NCBI GenBank assembly: GCA_037013685.1
Contig: CM072897.1
Span: 16,724,643 to 16,788,642 of the forward strand
Length of the DNA stretch: 64,000 nucleotides
DNA from: Acridotheres tristis
Taxonomy: Eukaryota; Chordata; Aves; Passeriformes; Sturnidae
Direction of reading: 5' to 3'
The notes below the pieces were generated by a model, which had not been told where the DNA came from, did no database searches, and saw only the letters and a program-made list of their open reading frames with translations. Both the position numbers and the translations under genes were made by a program. Below, piece by piece: positions 42,501 to 54,500 of this stretch (positions are counted from its first letter, which is position 1; each line of letters begins with the position of its first letter).

Positions 42501-45500
42501 TGCTGAGCTTCTCTGTACATCCTGGTGCACTATTTTCACTTGTGTATCTTGAGAGAGAAGAGATCATAGAATTGAATATTTTACTGTTGCCTGTAAAGTA
42601 TGCTGTTTATTGGGGATTTTTAATGCTGTGTTTTCTCCTCTGTCTTGCAGCTGGATGAAGGTACACCTCCAGATCCAAAAGGAACTTTTGTTGATTATCA
42701 GACCACTGTGGTGAAATATTCTAAAGCCATTGCTGTTACAGCACAGGAAATGGTAAGAGATTACCTTAACAGGGTCCAAGCTCTGTGTACATAAGGAACG
42801 TGGAATTATTTGCACAGAGTTGAGACACTCTTGATCATCAGATTTTCAATAACGTTATCTCTTTTGGGGTACTGGAGCAAAAGGAGTGACGATTTTGTCA
42901 ATTTAAGTCTTGCATCTTAGTGGTGTGATCATAGAGGGGTCCTCTACAGGAGGAGCACTGGATTGTATTGTGGCTGTTCTGCACATTAGCTCTTTATTTG
43001 GCTCATTTTCAAGTAGAAATAAAAGGAAAAATGCATGCTTTCTCATCAGCCCATTTAACTGGGCTGAAGTTCCACCTTTTGTTTATCAATGACTTCAGGA
43101 TCTTCTTTCACACTTAGTGTTTTATGTAGCCAGTGAAGTAACATCAGTGTTTTCAGATCCCTGTAATGCTTAATGAATGAATGCAGGTCAATATCCCACA
43201 CTGTCCTTTTCTTTCATTTCCATGACTCACCTGGGTTTAAAAAAAGGAAAAAGTGACACCTGTTGAATTGAGATTTTTCTTGACTTGTTTTTCACAGTAA
43301 TGCATAATGTGTTTTCCCTTGGAACAGTACTGTGGTTTCTAATTTGTTGTTGAGAGACATGAGGTGACTGTTCATGAGTGCTACAGACAGGATTTTTTAC
43401 AAAGTCGATTGCTCTTGCAGTCAAGAGAGGTCCATGATTCTGCTATCTATGACAGCAGAAATTTGTCTAAAACTAGTTTTGTCCCAGGGATGGACCTCCA
43501 TTGCTTTTACTTAATATTCTGTCTCAAATTAATTTATCTATCTTAAAAGGTAGGAATTTCCTAAGGAGAGATTCAGTTATACTGACATTCTACTAAGACA
43601 TTCTATGTCATCCTGCCTATTTCTTCACCATCTTTTTCCCTAATCTGAGATGTGTTTTGCATTGGTCCTCAGATTTTTTCCATTTCCGTGCTTCCACGTC
43701 TCAGCTGAGGCTGATGGGGATGAGCTCACCTTTGACAAAATAAGGTGGCTGGCACACGGACCCCACTTTCCACCCAAGTGTCAATAACTGTACCTGGCCA
43801 AAGGCCCCTCTGTGTAGAAAAGTGAAGTATTGGCTCTAACTGCTGCTCTTTGATTCTTTCATTTGTGCAGCAACTGCCCAGTTGCCATGACTCTAATAAA
43901 GCATGTTTGCTTGAGTTTCCTCTGGAATTCTTGCTGGAGGACACGTCCCTTCCATGGCAAGCGGATTACCCCATTTTATCCGTGTGGACAAACAGATGAG
44001 TGTGCTTCTAATCTGGGGTGTATTAACAAGTTATTCTCATGCCTGTCCATTTTCTTTTTCTTTTGCCTGTGTTCTTTTTCCAGATGACTAAGTCGGTTAC
44101 TAACCCGGAGGAGCTGGGAGGACTTGCATCGCAAATGACCAATGACTATGGGCATTTGGCTCTCCAGGGCCGAATGGCTGCAGCTACGGCAGAACCAGAG
44201 GAGGTCTGCAGCTTTTAGACCTCTTTATTCTCTCTACACGGTGGTGCTAACAAGGGTCTTCTTTTACTGTGAAGAACACAGTAAAGGAGACAAGCCTTGT
44301 TATAAGAATTGCCCAATCAAAGAACAGAAACCCTTTGTCAAAACCTGTCTGGCTTTAGAAAGAAACAGCTCAGGATATAAGTGGATAATTCCATAGACCA
44401 CAACAGAACCTCCTAAATTACTTGGGGTTTTCACTTAGAGACAATCTGCAAATACAAAGAAAAATCTTAAAACTCTTGTTACTATGCGGCTTTCCTTCAA
44501 TCTTGCATGTTTTGACAAGTTACAAATATGTTTATGCTTTTTTCATCTTACCTCTAAGTGATTTTAAGTATAACTTCCCATCCTGAAAGTGGGATTCATG
44601 CAAGCAGTCAGAGCACAAGTATCTTTTGCTGAAGGACATCCTCCAGAGCTCAGAGTTGGAATGTAGCGTGGGAGAAGCATCTTTCTTGCCTTGTGCTAAG
44701 TGAGGGGATGGGCTGTTCACCTCAGTTGCATTAACCTGTTTGTGGGAGGTGCAGCATCTTCTCTGAGCATAACTGCACAGCTCTTTCACCCCTCTCTTCT
44801 CACTGGAGCATAGACAAACTTTGTCAAGATGGGATAAAAGGGTATCTCACTTCACTAGATGTATCAGATTACCTACATGAAAGTCCTTTAGAGAGTTTTT
44901 GACCTTGTGCTTATACATCCTGCTGATACACTTAAATGTTTTGTGTTCAGTAGCTACATGGAAAGCAATGGCTTGCACTTGGCATGATATTGTTAAATTG
45001 AATTACCATTTCTGCATGTTACTTTGTGCCTGAGGTTAAAATAATTCTGTTTGTGATACTAATGGCTGTGATTCCTGCTCATGTATTAATCCTAAATCCC
45101 ACTGGAATGACAGCATACATGCAGGGACTACAGCTATCAAGTTTCAAATCAGGGACCACACATCTTGGAATGTAGGACTATTAATAAATTGGAAGTGGTA
45201 ATAAGAGGGTTTTCCCCATTTCAGTGCTCCACATGGGTGTGATTGATTGTGGAGAGTGAAGACTGTGTAAGGCTCACAACCAAGCCAAGAGAATCACATA
45301 CTCATATACTTTTGGACCCAGTGTCAGCAATGTACAATATCGTGTGCTTTTTACCTGTTGCACATACCTCGAGTACAGCTCACACTGACAGGGCAGTTCT
45401 GGATGATGAAGCAGCATTGTTTAAATGTGAAGTTGTGTGTGCTTGAATTATGTCCATTTGACTCAGGTACCTGCCTTACCTCTTCTCTTTCTTGGGCTCT

Positions 45501-48500
45501 GGGTCGTTCCTGCCCTGTTTCATCAGAGAGCCTTCTATAGGGCTGTCCTTCATGTGTAGATGGAATCACATCTGTACTTTTTTTTGGATCTTTGCAGTGG
45601 ATATAGTGGTGGGTGGAATACAGTTATTCACCAGAGAGGCAGTGTTTCCATTTCTGTTGACACAGTGTACCAGCATGACATTTGTTTATTTGTTTTCTTC
45701 TTTCTTCCCTTTTCCCTGTGCCTTCTGTACCATCTAGATTGGGTTCCAGATCAGGACTCGGGTGCAGGAACTTGGCCATGGGTGTATCTTTCTTGTGCAA
45801 AAAGCTGGAGCTCTCCAGATTTGCCCTACAGACAGCTACACCAAAAAGGAGTTGATAGAATGTGCTCGTGCTGTCACAGAAAAGGTAAGACAGCTTTCCT
45901 TGTTACCCCATGGTGTTTGTCTACCAAGTTTCCACTGTGAGTCAAACTGGATTCAGGAAACGGTTTTTTTTAACTTTATGTTGTAGTACAATAGTGTCTG
46001 AATTACCCAAAGGTATTACTTTTCTTTCAAGCTGTCAGTGTCCATATGCTGGATTAGTTCATGATTAATCCTTCCTCAGGCCTTGCAACAAAACTTCAAG
46101 CTCCCATCAGAGTGAGATTGGTCCAAAACAATATTCTAAGTTGTGAGATGGCTCTTGTGCCTTATGAGGCACCCCCTGGCCACAGTTACTGTGAGGTCGG
46201 TCAGGGACATGTGGTTTCGTGTAGCAATGTCCTCTCCTTTAGGGCAGGTCCAGAGTAACTGCCTAGAACTGCATCTTCAAACTCTGTGGAGTTTCTTGTT
46301 CCTTGGAAACAGCTCCTTCAAATAAATGGCCTGGGTAGTTTTATTGAATGTTTTTTATGGCATCTGTCTCCTTTTGCTGGACATGAACATTAAGAGTTGG
46401 TGCCAGTGGCTTTCAGATTTCACCACATGCCATTGCTTCAGCCTGTGTTCGTGTGCTCTCAGCTGTACCAGTTTCTTGATGTATCCCAGGAGTAGTGACA
46501 ATTCCAAATTTAGGCAGGGGGAGACAGTACCTTGTAAGTAAAGTTAAAGCTGATAAAGAGAGTAGTAATGATTCACAGGACCAACCTTTTTCGATGACCA
46601 CTGTGTTGCTTTTTGTTGTTTCTAGGTCTCCTTGGTTTTATCTGCCCTCCAGGCAGGGAACAAAGGCACACAAGCTTGTATTACTGCAGCCAGTGCTGTG
46701 TCTGGGATAATTGCAGATCTGGATACCACTATCATGTTTGCTACTGCTGGAACCCTTAATGCTGAGAACAATGAGTCATTTGCAGATCACAGGTCAGTGT
46801 TGCTGAACAAGATGGAAGAGTGAATGGCCAGGGGAACAGTGGAACTGGCAGAAGAGACTGGGACATGTCTTTGTGGATTCTTGTGCATAAAATTGAATGA
46901 GGCAGAGGGGAGTGAGAGGAGGAATAGGAAACCTGGGACTTGATTTGTCTGTGAACTGCATGCTCAAAATGATTTCTTCTTCTACCCAGATGTTGCTTTG
47001 GATTTGTTGTCCTGACATGTCAAAACATGGATATGGGTGGGAGGGGGGTGGGGAGCCCTGACCAGGACACACTCTCTGTTCCTGCTGCCATTCTTCCTTC
47101 TACCTTTCTTGCCCATGACTACTTTAGTTTTTCTTACAATAGGCTGATTAATGTGGATGTTCAACAGCTGGTACTTTTCTCACAGCATGGCTAGATTTTC
47201 TTTTAGTATTCAAATACAATTGCCCAATCTATTTCTTTTCAAGATGGGCTCATTTTATTACACTGCCCTGCATTTGCCCCGAATGCTCTGCTGCTGTTTA
47301 TTAATAGTTATTTTGTTGGGTTTTTTGGGTTTTTTTTAACTTAACACCCTTGACCTGTTTTATGTTATGAATGGACACTGGTATGATGATTTAGATCAAC
47401 TCTTTTAGATCAGCAGTTAGTCACCATAACACTGGAAAACACTTTTTTTTCTCTTTTCTCCTTTTCTACTCCTTCCCTGTTTCCTCTTCTTTTGCTACAG
47501 GGAAAATATCCTGAAAACAGCAAAAGCTTTAGTTGAAGACACAAAATTGTTGGTTTCTGGTGCTGCCTCAAGTCAGGACAAACTAGCCCAAGCAGCTCAG
47601 TCATCAGCTAACACCATCACTCAGCTTGCTGAGGTAGTAAAACTGGGAGCAGCTAGCTTGGGATCTGATGATCCTGAAACACAGGTGAGATGTTTTAAGA
47701 TTTTCTGATACTCTTACAGAGAGCAGTTTTCATTTGGTAGAACTTTGTATGACTTAGACTTTTAAGCAACACAATCTGTTTTGTCTCCTCTGGGACTTTC
47801 CTGGGTGTACTCAGACACCACTTGTTTAGAATACAGTCAAGAGTCAGGCCTTTGTGTAACTCTTCTGCTTTTATTTCACTGCTGTGTTCCAGCTGGGATG
47901 CTTCTGGCAAAGTATTTGGCTCATTAGTACTAACTTGTGATTGGGACTCTGGATCATCCCATTTTTGTTCTGAAGAGCTTGCAGGTCTTTAAAGCTGATT
48001 ATCCAGTTTATGTCTGGACTGTGCTCTGTATTATTTGTGTCAGCTGACAAACTCTTGCCATTTTCCAGCTATATCTATCTTGTTTTTTAATTAACTCTAC
48101 TTTTCCATGTGGATTATCCCTAATAATTCTTCAGTAGTTTGTTTGGATCTCAGTGAAATGGAGGCAGGCAAGCAGATTGCAGATGTTTGAAAAAAGGTAG
48201 ATTTTTTTAGCTGTGTTCCAAAAATCACACCTTTTATTGCCTGAGCCTTATAGCTATTTCTTATTTCATAGGTTGTTCTGATCAATGCTATCAAGGATGT
48301 TGCAAAGGCTCTTTCTGATCTCATTGGTGCTACCAAAGGAGCTGCCAGCAAACCAGCAGATGATCCATCCATGTACCAGCTGAAAGGTGCTGCCAAGGTA
48401 AAACCTTTTTCTTAAGTTTTATTTCAAAGTGTCTGTGCAGTCACATTTGATAAACTTCAGCAATTTCTGATTGCCTGAAAACTCCTTTGTTTAATTATCA

Positions 48501-51500
48501 TGGTGTCATGGACAGCACAAGAGTTGGTATTTGTCCTGTAACAAGTAGAATTCATGAAGTCTCCTAGAAGTAACAGTGAAGTAACAATGCTTCTCAGCTT
48601 CATTTGCCTTGCTTCATACCCTGCCATCTCTGAAGGGGGAAAGGTTCACATGTTATTGTCTTCACTTCTCTCTTCTTCAGGTGATGGTAACAAATGTCAC
48701 ATCCCTCTTGAAGACTGTTAAAGCAGTAGAAGATGAAGCTACTCGAGGGACGAGAGCCCTTGAGGCCACAATTGAGTACATCAAACAGGAGCTCACGGTA
48801 CACAACTCAGTCGTTGTAGTGGGTTTTGCAAGTACATCCTCATACCAAGCTGGGAGCAACTTCTTCCTTTTTCTTTAGACCTTAAGCTTTCAGTACAATG
48901 TTTTCTAATCTGATGCTGTTCACTTTTTTTTTTTGATCTTGGCTTTGGTAGTGTCTCCTCAGCTTCACTCTCATACTGTGTCTGCAGTTTAAACTTGTTT
49001 TATTTTGCCCCTACTGTGAAATGTTCCTACCTGTGATGGCCTGCTATTGATGTTCTGTGTAAGCAGGAATTAATGATAGTGTGAAATTCTCTCCTAAATT
49101 AGATGTTATACTATGACAATTGTTTTCTTTCCTCTTTAAGACGTAAAAGTATAGTTAGGGGGAAAAGAGAAATATGTGATCAAAGTAAGGTTGTGCAGCT
49201 CTTGTTACCTGTATCTTCCCACAGTTCCTGTATTCCAAAATTCATGTATTGTCAGGTAATTTTCATATGATCCACCCTGCAAAATTATATCTTTAGGTTT
49301 CTAAGGGAGACTAAATACGGTCTAAGAGACAACGCTTCACTTTTGCTTTTTTAAGACACATTTGAATATTTTAGTGGTGATGTTATCAGTCTCTTGTGCT
49401 CTGTGCTATCAACATGTACTTGGTAGGGTCCAGTGTTTGCAGGATCTCTTCATGTGAGTAGACCAGCCTAAACAGCAGTCAGAATGAGAAAAGAATATAA
49501 TGAAAGAAACAGTAAATTTTTTCATCCAATAAGGCTCTGAACAGCTGCCTACAGCTGTCATGTGGGTATTTAAATGCAGATGGAATGAATGGGTTAACCT
49601 TTTTTATTGTCCTCTTCCCTCAGTTTACTGTTTGTGTGTGGTGTCTGTAGGTGAGCATGCTTATCAGATCCAGGCCCATGACAAGCAGCAGTGATATCCA
49701 AGTACTCCAAATCTGTTTCCAATTTCCTGCTGCTCCAAGGCTGCTTCCGTTCGCTGTGTCTCTCTTTCATGGCTCTTCTGCTTTGCCTCGGCTGGTGTCA
49801 GACTTTCCTTCTGCTTTCACCTGTAGGTGTTTCAGTCGAGTGAGGTTCCAGAAAAGACCTCATCACCTGAAGAATCCATCCGGATGACGAAAGGGATCAC
49901 CATGGCAACTGCCAAAGCTGTTGCAGCCGGCAACTCGTGCAGGCAGGAGGATGTGATTGCTACAGCAAATCTGAGCCGCAAGGCAGTGGCTGACATGCTA
50001 ACAGCTTGTAAGGTAAAGATTCCCTTCCTTGCCTGAGATTGAGCTTTGTGTTTGTGTGCCTCTAAATCCACGGAATATTATCTATTTTGTTCCATATTCT
50101 GCTTTTCATATGAGGAAGTTAATGGGTAAGATAATTTTAAGGGAACCTCTCTCAGAAAGGATTTTCATTTTTTGTGCCATGCACACAAAAAACCTCAGCA
50201 TTAATATTCACTGTTGTCTTTCTGTGAAAATGAGGAATTATATTTGAGCTGAGATTTCCTGTTTCCAGTCAGAAGACAAACAATCTGTGCAAGTAGCAGA
50301 ATATGCAAATATTCCTTTGGTCACAAATATAATTTCAGTATTCCTCGAACAGTGAAAGGACTGGTGAAAGAAATCACTCTGATCTATCTCTAGTAGTTCT
50401 TTTCCCCCTGACTGTATCTATTTGTTTGCTGAATTTCATTTGTGCTTTTCAAAAATGTGTGCAATTTTTATTGCAAAATTTTTATTAAAATAGCTGTAGC
50501 CTTATAAAAACAGTGTAGCTCTTATTTTCTACACAACATAAATGATTGTTAAGCCATTTGGCTTTGTTCTGATGATAAAAACATCCAGGCATAAGTGATT
50601 AAAAAATGGGATTATGAAGATTTCATTCCTTTTGATTTTCAGTAGTGACTGTAGTAGTAAACTGCCTTTGCCTGTAAATCATAGTTATTTACTTTTGCCT
50701 TTCCATCTATGGAAGGTGACAGTGAAATAATGGTGCTCTCTGTTGCTTGTCTGATTTTCAGTATTAGGTCAAATCCTAACTGCCTACATCAGTCCCAGAT
50801 TGATTTTTTTGCCTAGTACTGCCCAAACAGAAGAGTTATGTTTGTTTTAAAAATGATCCTCTGTCAAAAGTGTAACTTCTAATTTAGAACTGCCTTTATG
50901 CAAAACCACTGAATGAAACTTTTTATATTAAGTTAGTTTTCAGCAAGTGGTACTTCTGCTCAATAAAAAAGGTCCCTAGAAGTTTATTGTAGAAAGAACA
51001 AGGCTTCAAGAGGCTGCAGGTTTCACTTTTTATTAAAAATAAAATGGTTAAATTAGCCAGACTTATGTCAGATGCCAGACATTACACTTGGTGGAAATCC
51101 TTACAAAGACCTGACTCTGCTGCAGCTTCTCTCTGTATTTAAAGGGATGTTTCCAGCACTGCTCTTGCTGTGTAAATCTCTGCCAAGCTAACACCATTAA
51201 TGAGCCTTTACAGGACTGGAGCTCTGCTGCTCTTCCAGCACTCTTTGCTTCCAAGAGAAATGGCTGGCCCTTAATTCAAATGTCATTTGCACACTATAAA
51301 AACATCTCCTCCCTACTCTTTCCCCCATTTCTCTGTGCTGATCTTCTCTTGTGTGTTATTTTGGATACTGATGTTGTTTTGCCTCCTCAGCAAGCATCCT
51401 ATCACCCAGATGTGAGTGAAGAAGTTCGGGAGAGAGCCCTGCGCTTTGGAACAGAATGTACCCTGGGATACTTGGAACTCCTGGAGCATGTTCTCCTGGT

Positions 51501-54500
51501 AAGGAGTCACCTGCATGCATATACTGGCTTGCTTCCAAGGACAGTCATCTCCCAGCCCTCTTTCTATAGTGACTGCTAGTGACACATTTTTATCAGTTTG
51601 TCACAAGACGATGAAGTTTTGTTGTTAGAGCAAGCTAAAGGTAACTCAATACTTCAGCTCGAACTGTGAGACTGAAGGACTACTGGAGTTCTTAAATGGA
51701 ACTGCATTCTGAATCAGATCTGGTGGCAGTTTGGATCTGAACCTCCAAAAGGTCCCTGGAAAGGAAATTAAAATAAGACATTTCAGTATTCTTTTAAGCC
51801 CACAGCAAACACAAGACATAGTAGGCACAGGCCTGTTCCCCCAGACCAAAGAGGGTACATCATCTTTAGGAAGGAACTGTTACATGCCTCTCACAGCCAC
51901 ACCTACTCCAAGCCATCCCAAAATCCCCACCAGTGCTGCCTCACAGAGAACTATCCAACCCATCAGACATGGCATCCCCAAAGCTCTGCATAAAACTGCT
52001 GCACTCAAATCCAAACTCATGAATCCTGCTGTCAGTGAGCTTTGCTTGACCATACATAATTATCACATAGTATATTGATTATCCCATAATGTTTGTTCTT
52101 CTGTTGCTATTGCTTTTATGGGAAGCAATAAAATGTGCTTGAACTAGCATTAATGAGATATTGAAGTTTCTGGAGAAGACTTGAATAAGCAATCAGCTTC
52201 ATGGATGACCAGCAATTTCTTTTAGGTGGCTCTCAGCTGACATCTTAAAGTTTCTGAAACTGAGGTTTGCAGCCACTAACTGCAGATTAGCAAACCCAAA
52301 TCAGTTTTTCTGCTGAGAACACAGCATGTGTAATTATTTGCATCAACTCACTGAAATTTATATCTAAATTAAAAGTACACTCACAGTTGTGCTTGTCACT
52401 AATAGGTAAAATAGTTCAAGAAAGTTGGAACTTGCTAATGGAATTCTTAGAGCTGTATTGCAGTAAGTGATTTAGCATTAGATGTCTGATCCATTTTTAG
52501 TTTAGAAGACTATGGGGAATTTTTCAGATTTGACCCCTAGAGCGCTGGCAGTATGTGTTACAAACCAGTGCCAGAATAGACCAAAAACTTGAATCAATTT
52601 TTACTCATTTTATTTCTCTCTCTCTGCGTAAGTCAAGAGTCTTAAGGTAAGAAAGGCATGTTCAATTTTATTGAAGTAACAGGTCTTTTTTGCCTTAAGC
52701 ATCGTCACATTCAGTGCCCTAAGGATATGAGCAAGTTCTGTCCCCTTGTACCATCCCCTGCCCCTTCCCCAGCGTTGGCTGCCTTAGAAAACTGCAGTGG
52801 TTTAGAACCCCTAGGCCTGCAATCTCATTTAATTTCTAACCTCCAGAAATGCAGATCATGTGGGATTAGGATTCTGCAATTGATCCATCTGGCACCCTGT
52901 GATGCAGTTGTCAGTAAGTTCAGTTATACCCTCAGTGGTCAACCTAGGAATGCTTGCATGGGTCCCTCAACACAGGGGTGCCAAGGGGTATTCAACACCT
53001 GGATTTCTTTGAAAATGATACTTGTTAGGTGCAAGAGTTGTCAGATGCAATATCTAAATTTCTCAAGACTTTGTATTTAACTTGTGTAGAGGTTGCATTG
53101 GGCCGAGTGGCACAAAAGTTTACTTTGTTATCTCAAAGGAATATTCCACTCATCACCTAGCTAGGGGTAGGGCCAGGAACATGCAAATTCCAGCTCTATG
53201 GCATGCACATCTTAGTAAAACTCTTTGTAAATTGTACTAGTGAATTCTAGACTGCCCTGACCTCCTGCATAGCCATGTGCTCCATCCTGCTCAGTGCTGC
53301 TCCGTGCTGAGTTGAGGGCAGGTCTGGAGCTTTGGTTGTCCATGACTGCAGGGATGAGACTCTGCTGACAGTACTAAACTGGCTTTAAAACAACACAGTT
53401 CTTTAACAGCCTAGTTTTAAAATTTGCTCCGTTTTTTCCATTCCAACATTGTCAACACTATCATAGCTAGTACTAGTGTCACAGTTACTGGAGTAAAAAA
53501 TACCTTTCTTTGTTATAGTCCTGACCACATTTGTGGGGGGTTTTGACATTTTTGGTTTTGACTTTTTTGCTTATATTGGGAAGATAACCCTTGAGATGCT
53601 CAGTGCTTTTTCTGCTATAATAAGAGTTTAGCAGTGTATAAATTTTGATTATAACTGTGTTGTTACATTTTTTTAGTGTTGCAGATTATTCAGCTATTGA
53701 GGATTCGTGTACTTGTGATTACTGTGGAAACTTGTTGACAGGAAACCAGACACACATCTGTTGATATGGCAGTTCCAGGGAGAGAATTCCTCGTGTGGCA
53801 GAGCTCTCACTAGGCAAAGTTAGGAAAATAACATGGTTTAGTTTATTCTGTCAGAGTAAATGGGTTATGCAATTGACTGCAGTATGGCAACACTCTGGCA
53901 AAAAGATACAATCTGTTTTCAGTGTGCATCTAGAGAGGCTTGAGAGGGAGTTTTTGAAAACATTAAGAAAATGTTACACACACCTGGATGTGACTTTCTT
54001 CAACCATTTGTTTTGCTCTTAAAGCTCTATCTATGTCTGTCACTCTTCTCTCAGAAGGAGCTTTTGAATATATATAAATTTCCAAAGTTTAACATTTTTC
54101 TTTACAATATGGTAGTTAAAAATGCAGATGTTCCTGTTCAGGGAAAGAATTTAACTTCACTCTGAGTGTTTTAGTGTCTTTCATTTGAAGAAGTACAGTT
54201 TAATACTTGATACAAGTTCAGTTCAGCCATGTTTATCTTTTCCTTCTATTTGAGAGTCTTGGCATTTCCATTGTGTTCACCACTGCTGATTTTTTTTTTC
54301 TGGCACTTCCAGAACTCTGTAATCGTGTCTGTCAGAAACTGGGATGAACCAGTCTGTCAGTACTTGAAAATCACCTTCTCTCCAAGAGTGTGATAAGACT
54401 GAGCCTGATGCATAAGTGAAATGACTGAAATACCTGAGAATGGAGTGCTAAAGCTGCACATTCCTCCCAGATACTCCAATGTTTGCCTCTATTTTGGATA

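Noticed and set aside
52635..52648. 14-nt AG-to-GTAAGA microexon-like segment after a CT-rich tract
   Set aside because: Would shift the frame, and the length is below what is usually spliced without special evidence.
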